DNA from: JBIOWF01 sp044868295
GTDB taxonomy: Bacteria; Actinomycetota; Actinomycetes; Streptosporangiales; Streptosporangiaceae
Direction: 5' to 3'
DNA: 49,056 nt
Assembly (NCBI GenBank): GCA_044868295.1
Contig: JBIOWF010000335.1
Span: 1-49,056 of the forward strand
A program made the position numbers and the translations under genes. The notes below the pieces were generated by a model. The model saw only the letters and a list, made by a program, of their open reading frames with translations. It made no database searches and was not told the DNA's origin. Of this stretch, positions 40,370 to 48,208 are shown piece after piece. Within the stretch, counting starts at the first letter, position 1. Each line of letters starts with the position of its first letter.

Positions 40370-40417
40370 GTTCGATCTCCTCTCGTGGCGGCCACCCGAC
40401 AGTATTCCAAGGATCAA

Positions 40418-40456
40418 TGCTACAAGTCATTGACGAAACGACATGTCGATGTAGCA
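40418..40456. promoter_or_regulatory. Possible PaaX operator (spaced inverted repeat)
   Basis: TGCTACA (40418-40424) and TGTAGCA (40450-40456) form a 7-bp inverted repeat separated by 25 bases, in the gap between paaX and the ligase remnant. The middle contains ATGTCGAT/CATTGACG. Position fits a PaaX site; the sequence is not a known consensus. Confidence 0.35.
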
Positions 40457-40500
40457 AGTTTCGGCACACGTCGCGCACGTCGGCAGATGAGGACGAGACC

Positions 40501-40693
40501 ATGCACGTTGAGTCGTTCAACGCCGGCGCCTACCTCGTTGGACGCCGACGAACTCGTCCAGTTCTGCCGGGACGGTCTGGCCTCGTTCAAGCGCCCCCGC
40601 GAGGTGCTGGTGCTGGAGGAGCTGCCCAAGACGGCCGCTGGCAAGATCCAGCGCGTGGTCATCAGAGAGATCGCCGCGAGGCTCCTGGATTAG
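40501..40693 (+). pseudogene. Benzoate-CoA-ligase-like gene reduced to its two ends
   Basis: From ATG 40501 (GAGG site) the first 13 codons read MHVESFNAGAYLV, like the start of benzoate/aryl-CoA ligases. About 10 bases later frame 2 reads LDADELVQFCRDGLASFKRP and ends ELPKTAAGKIQRVVIREIAA plus RLLD, the classic C-terminus with the catalytic lysine (GKIQR). Some 1.4 kb of the central adenylation domain is absent and the frame changes at the join. This is an internal deletion scar. Confidence 0.75.
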
Positions 40694-40741
40694 CGTAGGC
40701 GGGCTGCTGGGATCGGGCGCCCGCCTACGCCGCGCCGCCGG

Positions 40742-42091
40742 CTAGGAGGCGGCCGACTGCTCGCGCTCCTCTTCGATGCGGGACTGCCGCGAGGTCTCCG
40801 GCATCCGCGCGTAGACGATGACGGAGACCAGCACACACCCCGCGACGTACCAGAAGAAGAAGGACTCATGGCCGGCCTGCTTGAACCACAGAGCCACGTA
40901 CTCGGCGGTGCCGCCGAATATCGCCACCGTCAGGGCGTACGGCAGGCCGACGCCCAGAGCCCGGATGTGCGTCGGGAAGAGCTCGGCCTTCACCACGGCG
41001 TTGATCGAGGTGTAGCCGGTCACGAAGAACAGAGCCGACATCATCAGGGCGAACGCGGCGAGCGGGCTGGTGGTGCCGGACAGGATCGCCAGGATCGGCA
41101 CGGTGAGCAGCGTTCCGCCGATGCCGAAGAACATGAGCAGGGGGCGCCGCCCGATCCGGTCGGAGAGCCGCCCGGCCAGCGGCTGCAGGACGACGAAGAC
41201 GAGCAGAGCGAGGAAGTTGATCCAGGAGACGGTCTTCTTGTCGATGCCGGCCGTGTTCACCATGAACTTCTGCATGTAGGTGGTGTACGTGTAGAAGGCG
41301 ACGGTTCCGCCGAGGGTCAGCCCGACGACGGTGAAGACCTCCTTCGGGTACTTCATCAGGGCGCGGATGGTGCCATGACCGCGCGCCTCAGTGGCGGTGT
41401 TCTTCGCCTGGCTGGTGAAGCTCTCCGACTCCTCCATCCCCCGGCGCAGCCACATGACCGTCAGCGCGCCGAGAGCGCCGATGCCGAAGGCGACGCGCCA
41501 GCCCCATTCGGACAGCTGGTCACTGGTGAGCACCAGCTGCAGGACGATCTGGATGCTGAGCGCGACAAGCTGGCCGGCCGCCAGCGTGACGTACTGGAAG
41601 CTGGAGTAGAAACCGCGCTTCCCAGGGGTCGCGACCTCGGACAGGTAGGTGGCGGAGGTGGAGTACTCCCCGCCCACCGAGAGGCCCTGTAGCAGCCGGG
41701 CCGCCAGGAGCAGCACCGGGGCGAGGACGCCGATGGAGGCGTGACCGGGAGTCAACGTGATGATCAGCGAGCCGACGGCCATCATGAGGACCGACAGCGT
41801 CAGCCCGTTGCGGCGGCCGTAGCGGTCCGCGTACCGGCCGAGCAGCCACCCGCCGAGCGGCCGCATGAGGAATCCCACGGCGAAGACGGCCGCGGTGCTC
41901 AAGAGCTGCGCGGTCGAATCACCGTCGGGGAAGAAGACCGGTGCGAAATAGATCGCGAAGGCGGCGTAGGCGTACCAGTCGTACCACTCGACGAGATTGC
42001 CGATCGACCCTCTCAAGATGTTGGCGACGACCCGTCGCTCGCTGCCCGGCCGTGTCGACGACCCGGCCTGGCCGATCCCGGTTGTGCTCAC
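40742..42091 (-). CDS. MHS-family MFS transporter
   Basis: A 449-residue protein with twelve helices. GNLVEWYDWYAYAAFAIYFA is the typical helix-1 signature of metabolite:H+ symporters (KgtP/ProP/ShiA type), followed by GWLLGRYADRYGRRNGL and GGEYSTSATYLSEVA. The C-terminal half has GRLSDRIGRRPLLMFFGIGG. The likely substrate is an organic acid. With PaaX and the ligase remnant adjacent, benzoate-like uptake is possible but inferred. GTG 42091 is preceded by GAGGAGACGAGCT. Confidence 0.88.
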   Translation of the reverse strand: MSTTGIGQAGSSTRPGSERRVVANILRGSIGNLVEWYDWYAYAAFAIYFAPVFFPDGDSTAQLLSTAAVFAVGFLMRPLGGWLLGRYADRYGRRNGLTLSVLMMAVGSLIITLTPGHASIGVLAPVLLLAARLLQGLSVGGEYSTSATYLSEVATPGKRGFYSSFQYVTLAAGQLVALSIQIVLQLVLTSDQLSEWGWRVAFGIGALGALTVMWLRRGMEESESFTSQAKNTATEARGHGTIRALMKYPKEVFTVVGLTLGGTVAFYTYTTYMQKFMVNTAGIDKKTVSWINFLALLVFVVLQPLAGRLSDRIGRRPLLMFFGIGGTLLTVPILAILSGTTSPLAAFALMMSALFFVTGYTSINAVVKAELFPTHIRALGVGLPYALTVAIFGGTAEYVALWFKQAGHESFFFWYVAGCVLVSVIVYARMPETSRQSRIEEEREQSAAS

Positions 42092-42467
42092 AGCTCGTCT
42101 CCTCTGTTGTGATTGGGGGGATTGCCGTGACGATATGAACGGGCCCGGGATCGCACGAGAGGTGACGAGGCAAATCTGATCGTCTCTTGATCTGAGCTCG
42201 CCGATTCGCCCCGGTGATCTCCAAGCGGATCCGTGAGGAGCGGTGACTGGCATTTGATGAACAAATGAGGGGAGACACGCCGATTGTGTTAAGCCCATAT
42301 CAAATTCGGAAGTCGAACATGATTCCGGATGGGCGTTCTGGGCCTAGTGTGTGGCATGCGGCGCCCTCGACGTGCCCCGAGCACGCCGAGCGCGGCCGAC
42401 AGGACAATGCGGGGGACTGGGCCGGCTCGCCACCGGACCCCAACAGCCGGAACCGGGCGTGACCAGC

Positions 42468-43118
42468 ATGCGCGTGCTTGTTGTCGAAGACGACCTCAGG
42501 GTCGGTGCCGCGCTCGCGGCTGCCCTGCGCCGCCAGGGCTTCGATGTCCTTCGCGCTGGAAGCGCGGCCGAGGCGCTGGCCGCGCCCACCGTCGATCTGA
42601 TCCTGCTCGATCTCGGCCTGCCCGACGGCGACGGCGTCGACCTCTGCCGAAGGCTGCGCCGGGAGGGCACCGAGGTCGCGATCATCGCTGTCACCGCCCG
42701 CGGCGAGGAACGCGATCGGATCGTCGGCCTGCGTGCCGGAGCCGACGACTACCTGGTCAAGCCCTACTCGATGGCCGAGCTCATGGCCCGGATCGACGCC
42801 GTGATGCGTCGCGTCCGGCCACGGCCGAAACCGGTCGTCGACGTCGGCGGCCTGCGCGTCGACCTCGCCGCGCACGTGGTCTCCCGCGACAGCCACGTGA
42901 TCACCCTGACCCGCAAGGAGTTCGACCTGCTCGCCTGCCTCGCGCACGCCCCCGGCATGGTCGTGTCACGGGAACGCCTGCTCATCGAGGTCTGGGGCAG
43001 CGCCTGGCCGGGGGCGGGCCGCACGCTCGACGTGCACATGGCGACGCTGCGCGGCAAGCTCGGGGAACCGGCCGTGATCGAGACGGTGCGGGGCGTCGGA
43101 TACCGGCTGGCCACGTGA
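42468..43118 (+). CDS. OmpR/PhoB-family response regulator
   Basis: A 216-residue regulator. Acidic residues E7-D8-D9, phosphoacceptor Asp48 (LLDLGLPDG) and VKPYSM lysine define the receiver. The winged helix contains LTRKEFDLLACLAHAPGMVV and RTLDVHMATLRGKLGEP, ending VRGVGYRLAT. ATG 42468 fits the usual MRVLVVEDD start; a GTG nine bases earlier is possible. The stop overlaps a GTG in the TAXI frame (GTGA). The cognate kinase is probably the convergent gene at 44209-45621. The 376-bp gap before it has no other gene. Confidence 0.92.
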   Translation: MRVLVVEDDLRVGAALAAALRRQGFDVLRAGSAAEALAAPTVDLILLDLGLPDGDGVDLCRRLRREGTEVAIIAVTARGEERDRIVGLRAGADDYLVKPYSMAELMARIDAVMRRVRPRPKPVVDVGGLRVDLAAHVVSRDSHVITLTRKEFDLLACLAHAPGMVVSRERLLIEVWGSAWPGAGRTLDVHMATLRGKLGEPAVIETVRGVGYRLAT

Positions 43119-43165
43119 AGGCCGTCGAGAAGGTGCGGGGCGTACCGGCCGGCCACGTGAAGGCC
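43086..43165 (+). repeat. Duplication of the response-regulator 3' end
   Basis: GTGCGGGGCGTCGGATACCGG at 43086 is followed by CTGGCCACGTGAAGGCC; a second copy starting GTGCGGGGCGTACCGG at 43133 ends GGCCACGTGAAGGCC at 43165. The first copy contains the regulator's stop codon. The second supplies the start region of the TAXI gene. Confidence 0.85.
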
Positions 43166-44110
43166 ATGATGCGAAGGCTGTCGGCGGTCGTCCTCGCGGC
43201 GTGCCTGGCGATCGGATGTGCGGGTTCCAACGAGCCGCCCGCGCCGCAGGGCGAGATCCGGCTCGCCGCCGGAGCCCAGGGCGGCGTCTACGAGGTGTAC
43301 GGCCAGGCGTACGCGGCGGCGATCCACGACCGGTTCCCGGACGTCGCGACCGACGCCATCACCACCGGCGGCTCCGTCGACAACATCGAGTTGATCACGT
43401 CTGGCCGCGCCGAGGCCGGATTCACGCTCGCCGACGTGGCGGCCGATGCGGTAGCCGGCCGGCCGCCCTTCCGGGCGCCGCAGCCGATCGTCGCCCTGGC
43501 GCACCTCTACGACAACTACGTGCAGCTCGTGGTGCGTGACGACGGCCCGGTGCGATCGATCCGCGACCTCAAAGGCCGGCGGATCTCGATCGGCGGCGAA
43601 GGATCGGGAACCGCCGTGGCGGGCGAGCGCATCCTCGGCGTCGCCAAGCTGCTCGACGAGGTCACACTCAGCCGCCTCGACATAGGCGACTCCGCTGCGG
43701 CGCTGGCGGCGAAGAAGATCGACGCCTTCTTCTGGAGCGGCGGGCTGCCGAGCGCCGCCATCACCGAGCTTCGCCGTACGACGCCCGTGCGGCTCATCGA
43801 CCTGGAGGCGGTCGCGGACGAGCTCACCCGGGAATACGGCGAGCTCTACACCGAGACGACCGTTCCCGCCTCGGTGTACGACCTGCCCGACGCGGTGACG
43901 ACGGTGAGCGTGCCGAACTACCTCATCGTCCGGCGCGACCTGTCTCCCGCGACGGCCTACTGGCTGACCCGGCTGCTTTTCGAGGGACAGCCCCGGCTGG
44001 CGGAGATCCACCCCGAGGCCCGGCGCCTCGACCCGGGCTCCGCGATCATGACCTATCCGCTCGACCTGCATGAGGGTGCGGCCCGCTGGTATCGCTCGGC
44101 CCATCGCTAG
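43166..44110 (+). CDS. TAXI-family TRAP solute-binding lipoprotein
   Basis: A 314-residue protein with signal MMRRLSAVVLAACLAIGC (lipobox Cys18). The mature part matches TAXI proteins: EIRLAAGAQGGVYEVYGQAY, TTGGSVDNIELITSGRAEAG, RDLKGRRISIGGEGSGTAV and AFFWSGGLPSAAITEL. TAXI proteins usually feed TRAP transporter membrane subunits, but none are encoded in this window. GTG starts at 43115 and 43157 are also in frame. It follows the response regulator with a stop-start overlap and meets the kinase gene convergently, which suggests a ligand-sensing partner of that two-component system. Confidence 0.88.
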   Translation: MMRRLSAVVLAACLAIGCAGSNEPPAPQGEIRLAAGAQGGVYEVYGQAYAAAIHDRFPDVATDAITTGGSVDNIELITSGRAEAGFTLADVAADAVAGRPPFRAPQPIVALAHLYDNYVQLVVRDDGPVRSIRDLKGRRISIGGEGSGTAVAGERILGVAKLLDEVTLSRLDIGDSAAALAAKKIDAFFWSGGLPSAAITELRRTTPVRLIDLEAVADELTREYGELYTETTVPASVYDLPDAVTTVSVPNYLIVRRDLSPATAYWLTRLLFEGQPRLAEIHPEARRLDPGSAIMTYPLDLHEGAARWYRSAHR

Positions 44111-44270
44111 CCCGAAACCTGCCCGCCGGCATCGCTCGGCCCATTCGCCGGCCTCAAGCCGGCCCGCTGGTATCGCTGGCCCGAAACGGCCCGCCGGCAT
44201 CGCAGGGCCTATCGCCAGCCTGAAACCGGCCCGCTGACATCGTTCGGCGCATCGCCGGCCTGCAGCCGGA
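44081..44270. repeat. Degenerate 27-40-bp repeats covering the ends of two convergent genes
   Basis: GCCCGCTGGTATCGCTCGGC (44081) recurs in altered form at about 44121, 44162, 44189 and 44230, each followed by CCATCGCC..GCC.GAAACC-like sequence. The first unit includes the TAXI stop codon, and the last two contain the final codons and stop of the kinase read from the other strand. Confidence 0.8.
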
Positions 44271-45621
44271 TGAGCACTTCGAGGCCCTGCGGGCGCAGCG
44301 CCGACAGTTCCATCGAGCCGCCGCTCTCCTCTGCCAGTGTGCGGGTGATCGCGAGCCCCAGGCCGGTTCCCCGCACGTTCTGGTGCCGGGGACTGCGCCA
44401 GAACCGGTCGCCGGCGCGGGCGAGCTCCTCCTCCGAGAGCCCCGGGCCGGAGTCCCGGACACGGATCTCGACCAGGCCCGCATGCGATCGAGCCGTCACC
44501 TCCACCGAGCTTCCCTTGCCGAACTTGAGCGCGTTGTCGAGCAGCGCGTCCAGGGCATGTTCGAGCAGGTCAGGGAGACACACCGCGACGACCCCAGGCG
44601 GGACGTCGATCACCAGTGTGGTGGCAGAGCTCTCGTACGCGATCTGCCAGGCGAGCGCGCGCCGCCGGATCGCGGCCGACACGTCCAGCGGCCGGGGCAC
44701 GGTGTGCGTCGACTCGGCCCGCGCCAGGTCGAGCATCGCGTCGACGGTCTCCCCGAGCCGGTCCACCTCCTCCAGCGCGAACCCCAGCTCTTCGCGCCCG
44801 AGGGGATCGGACACGTACGACTCGGCGTTCTCCATGCGCAGCCGCAGCGCCGTGAGCGGATTGCGCAGCTGGTGCGAGGCCTGCGCGACGAACGCCCGCT
44901 GCCGCAGCACCGCGGCGCCGACGCTCTCCGCCATGGCGTTGAAACTCGCCGCCAGCCGCCGCAGCTCCGGCGGCCCCGTCCGGTCGGACACGTGCGTGGC
45001 GAGCCTGCCAGACTCCACCGCGTGCGCGGCCTCGTCCAGGTCGCGCACCGGACGCAGCACCCACCGCACGACGGGCACCGCCACGGCCAGCGCCACGACG
45101 AGCAGCGCGAACAGCCCGCCGAACCCGAGGGCGACGAGCCGCCCGGCGACCTCCCCGCGCGCGTTCCGGGTCGGCGAAATCGTGATGGCCGCGCCGAGCA
45201 CCCGGCTGTCGCGCACGACGGGCTCGACGATGATGTACGGCCGGTCGTCCCACGGCCACAGGACATGAGGGCGCTGCGGCGGCCGGCCGGCAAGGCCGCG
45301 CAGGAGCGCGGTTCGCACCCCGTCGGCAGACGTCCCCAAGCCGTCCCGGGACGCGGCGATGACCCGGCCGTCGGCGTCGACGACCAGAACCGGCGTGTCG
45401 TACAGCTCGTCGTAGCGAACCAGGTCGGCGACCAGACGCCGGGCGCGCCCCGTGGAGAGCGCCGACTCGGCCACGTCCGCGAAGCGCGCGGTGTCGTCGG
45501 CCCGGCTGATGAACAGCTCCTGGGACGTCTGCTCGGCGCTGGTCACCGCGAAAGGGAGGCCGAGCGCCGCCACCAGCCCGGCGACCAGCACGAAGACGAT
45601 GATCAGCAAACGTCTGCGCAT
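44209..45621 (-). CDS. Sensor histidine kinase
   Basis: A 470-residue kinase. Helix 1 (about 4-28) and helix 2 (about 164-187) enclose a 135-residue extracytoplasmic sensor. A HAMP domain follows (RPVRDLDEAAHAVESGRLAT), then the H-box QASHQLRNPLTALRLRMENA with His250. The HATPase domain has LLDNALKFGKGSS, DSGPGLSEEEL and GTGLGLAI. ATG 45621 has GGGAGG in front and the membrane helix at once after it. It faces the OmpR-TAXI pair, the likely partners. The last residues lie in the 44081-44270 repeats. Confidence 0.92.
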   Translation of the reverse strand: MRRRLLIIVFVLVAGLVAALGLPFAVTSAEQTSQELFISRADDTARFADVAESALSTGRARRLVADLVRYDELYDTPVLVVDADGRVIAASRDGLGTSADGVRTALLRGLAGRPPQRPHVLWPWDDRPYIIVEPVVRDSRVLGAAITISPTRNARGEVAGRLVALGFGGLFALLVVALAVAVPVVRWVLRPVRDLDEAAHAVESGRLATHVSDRTGPPELRRLAASFNAMAESVGAAVLRQRAFVAQASHQLRNPLTALRLRMENAESYVSDPLGREELGFALEEVDRLGETVDAMLDLARAESTHTVPRPLDVSAAIRRRALAWQIAYESSATTLVIDVPPGVVAVCLPDLLEHALDALLDNALKFGKGSSVEVTARSHAGLVEIRVRDSGPGLSEEELARAGDRFWRSPRHQNVRGTGLGLAITRTLAEESGGSMELSALRPQGLEVLIRLQAGDAPNDVSGPVSGWR

Positions 45622-45855
45622 GCGGCCTCCCTCCCGGACCAGCGCCGCCCGACGCACGCGCGGTGGAGCTTTCTACGCATTCTCAGCCATGCATGCCCAG
45701 CGGTGTTAGTCGCTGCGCCGCTCCTCGCCGCCGGACGGGCGGAGAGGCCGGACGGTCGCGGCGAGCCTAGCGACTCTGGCGAGCGCACCAATGGCATGAC
45801 ATGTTGTTAAGTGGGGAGGCAAGTGATGTAGCTATGTCTCCACGAGGAACGTGTC

Positions 45856-47055
45856 ATGGCCGAGATCACATCCAGTCCGGTGAGCCTTCCGACCGCGCGT
45901 GTAAGCCGCTTCGACCCGCCGGAGGAGTTGCGGTGCTGGCGGGACGAGGCACCCGTCCGCCGGATGACCTATCCGGACGGGCATGAAGGATGGCTGGTCA
46001 CCGGCCACGCCGCGGCACGTGCCGTGCTCGCCGACCCCCGCTTCAGCACCCGCCCCGAGCTCCTGCACTCGCCGATCCCCGAGCGGATCGCGCGCCAGAG
46101 CGACGTCCAGCTGCCGGCCGGATTCTTCCTGCGGATGGACGCGCCCGAGCACACCCGCTACCGCCGGCTGCTGACCGGCCAGTTCACGGTGCGCCGGATG
46201 AAACAGCTGGAGCCGAGGATCCGTGAGATCACCAAAGATCACCTGGACGCCATGGAGCGCGTCGGCCCCCCGGTGGACCTGGTCCAGGCGTTCGCGCTGC
46301 CGATCCCGTCGCTGGCGATCTGCGAGCTGCTCGGCGTGCCGTACGGCGACCGCGAGAGGTTTCAGAAGGACTCCGCGGTGCTGGTCAACCTCGACTCGAC
46401 GCTGGATCAGGTCACGGCGGCGATGACGAACGTGTTGACGTACCTGCACGGCCTCGTGCTGCGCAAGCGCGCCGATCCGGCCGATGACCTCGTCAGCGGG
46501 CTCATAGCGGGTGGAGAGCTGACCGACGAGGAGCTCACCGGCATCACCATGCTGCTGCTCCTCGCGGGCCACGAGACGACCGCGAACATGCTCGCGCTGG
46601 GCACTTTCGCGCTACTCCGCAACCCCGCGCAACTGACCCGGGTACGCGACGACCCGACAGTGATCGACGACGCTGTCGAGGAACTCCTGCGCTACCTCAC
46701 CATCGTTCACATCGGCCCGGTCAGGACCGCGCTGGAGGACGTGGAGCTCGACGGCCGGCTGATCAGGGCCGGTGAGTCGGTGACCCTCTCGCTGTCCGCC
46801 GCCAACCGCGATCCCGAGCGGTTCACGGATCCCGAGCACCTCGACGTCACGCAGTCGGCGACAGGCCACCTCACGTTCGGCCACGGCATCCACCAGTGCC
46901 TGGGACAGCAGCTCGCCCGGATCGAGATGCGCACCGCCTATCCGGCGCTGCTGCGGCGCTTCCCGGGCCTGCGCCTGGCCGTACCGGCTGAAGAGGTCCC
47001 GATGCGTACGAACATGTCCATATACGGTGTGCACCGGCTGCCGGTCACCTGGTAG
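45856..47055 (+). CDS. Cytochrome P450
   Basis: A 399-residue bacterial class I P450. I-helix AGHETT (residues 237-242), K-helix EELLRYLT (ExxR), and heme loop FGHGIHQCLGQ with ligand Cys348 are complete. The sequence style (STRPELLHSP, FLRMDAPEHTRYRRLLTGQF) resembles CYP105/CYP107 enzymes, which hydroxylate secondary metabolites or xenobiotics. GAGGAACGTGTC precedes the ATG. A ferredoxin gene follows after 11 bases, so its redox partner is encoded in the operon. No biosynthetic cluster is visible around it. Confidence 0.94.
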   Translation: MAEITSSPVSLPTARVSRFDPPEELRCWRDEAPVRRMTYPDGHEGWLVTGHAAARAVLADPRFSTRPELLHSPIPERIARQSDVQLPAGFFLRMDAPEHTRYRRLLTGQFTVRRMKQLEPRIREITKDHLDAMERVGPPVDLVQAFALPIPSLAICELLGVPYGDRERFQKDSAVLVNLDSTLDQVTAAMTNVLTYLHGLVLRKRADPADDLVSGLIAGGELTDEELTGITMLLLLAGHETTANMLALGTFALLRNPAQLTRVRDDPTVIDDAVEELLRYLTIVHIGPVRTALEDVELDGRLIRAGESVTLSLSAANRDPERFTDPEHLDVTQSATGHLTFGHGIHQCLGQQLARIEMRTAYPALLRRFPGLRLAVPAEEVPMRTNMSIYGVHRLPVTW

Positions 47056-47066
47056 GAGGCGAAACG

Positions 47067-47270
47067 GTGAAGATCAAGGCGGACAGCGGCGTCTGCATCG
47101 GTGCCGGGATGTGCGCCCTTACGGCTCCCGACGTTTTCGACCAGAGCGAGGACGACGGGACCGTGGTGTTGCTCGACCCCGAGCCGCCCACTCATCGTGA
47201 GACGGCGGCCCGACGCGCCGTACAGCTGTGCCCGTCCGGTGCCTTGTCGATCTCGGATGAATCGGAATGA
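47067..47270 (+). CDS. Small [3Fe-4S]-type ferredoxin
   Basis: A 67-residue ferredoxin starting at GTG 47067. Cysteines occur as CIGAGMCALTAPDVFD and CPSGAL, i.e. three ligands in the C-x5-C...C pattern of P450-partner [3Fe-4S] ferredoxins. It delivers electrons to the upstream P450. TAGGAGG, its ribosome site, overlaps the P450 stop. Confidence 0.93.
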   Translation: MKIKADSGVCIGAGMCALTAPDVFDQSEDDGTVVLLDPEPPTHRETAARRAVQLCPSGALSISDESE

Positions 47271-47367
47271 CCTCCTGAAGAGTTTCGTTTTGCATCGTTT
47301 CCGGGAGAGCGGCACGATCGGAGTCTGACGGTGCCTGGCTGAGACCTCGGAAAGGAGATGTAGGCGC

Positions 47368-47790
47368 GTGGACGAGGACGAGAGCCTTCAGTGGTATGGC
47401 CTTCATCCACGCGGCGAAAGCCTTGACGAGGTGCGCGAGCTGTTGTCGCTCCAGGCCGCGAAGGAACGTGCGGCGCAGGGGCGCGGTGACGTCGAGTTGA
47501 TGAAGCTGTGCTGCGTCCAGCTGTTCAACGCCGGTGAGCTCCGCGGCGTGCTGTCCATCTGGCGCGCCAAGACGGCGAGCATGGACGCCCACTGCTCGAT
47601 CGAGGCCCAACTGCTATGTGGGGCGGGACTGGCCGAGACGAAGGCGTTCTTGGCCGGTCGGTCCATGCAGGAGGCCGAGGTGGCTCTGCGGCGTTTGACC
47701 GTATGCGAGACCGCTGGCGATTTCGAGGGCTTCTCCGTCGCGAAATGGTCGGAGAGCTACGCCGACTACTACACCGAAGACGCCAACTGA
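47368..47790 (+). CDS. Hypothetical protein, helix-rich
   Basis: A 140-residue soluble protein starting at GTG 47368 with AAAGGAGATG before it. It looks all-helical (LDEVRELLSLQAAKERAAQG, KLCCVQLFNAGELRGVLSIW, QEAEVALRRLTV), possibly a TPR-like or adaptor fold, and ends in an acidic YYTEDAN tail. Not recognised. High third-position GC supports that it is a real gene. The next 250 bases contain no gene. Confidence 0.7.
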   Translation: MDEDESLQWYGLHPRGESLDEVRELLSLQAAKERAAQGRGDVELMKLCCVQLFNAGELRGVLSIWRAKTASMDAHCSIEAQLLCGAGLAETKAFLAGRSMQEAEVALRRLTVCETAGDFEGFSVAKWSESYADYYTEDAN

Positions 47791-48046
47791 TCGCCCGTTG
47801 GCGGCACCGACCATCGATGGCGGATGCGCAGGGAGGGCGATTTGTCGCACCTGCCCGATACGGTCTCGCTCATAACCCCCTGGAGGGAGCGCCCGGTGTG
47901 AGACGCGGCGGTTGAACCTGGGAGAGCCGGAGAGGCCGGGCCTTCGGGCCGTCCACCCACTTCCCGCCACATGAGCACCCGCCGCCGAAATGGTCTCGGG
48001 CGCTTCCCTCCAGTGGGATTCTCGCGGCTGGGAAGGGAGCGCGACC

Positions 48047-48208
48047 GTGGACGCGTCCGGCACGACGACCGATGCGACGCTGGACCTGTTCCTGTCGGTG
48101 TTGGCGAACGCGACCGGTGACGACGGTTATCTCCTCCTGCGAGATGTCATGTCAGACGAGCTCGCCACGCATCGCGATCGATACATCGGGCAGGTTCGCG
48201 TGGCGACC
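48047..48208 (+). pseudogene. Possible N-terminal fragment of an unknown gene
   Basis: From GTG 48047 (GGAAGGGAG site) the frame reads VDASGTTTDATLDLFLSVLA and continues DDGYLLLRDVMSDELATHRD with good codon bias. From about 48209 the frame becomes Arg-rich because it runs antisense through the DUF6493-like gene. The piece looks like the start of a gene cut off by a rearrangement. No family is recognised. Confidence 0.3.

Noticed and set aside
42329..43114. N-terminal extension of the TAXI ORF through the response regulator
   Set aside because: Antisense-like Arg-rich composition; the lipoprotein signal begins at 43166 and the regulator occupies this stretch.
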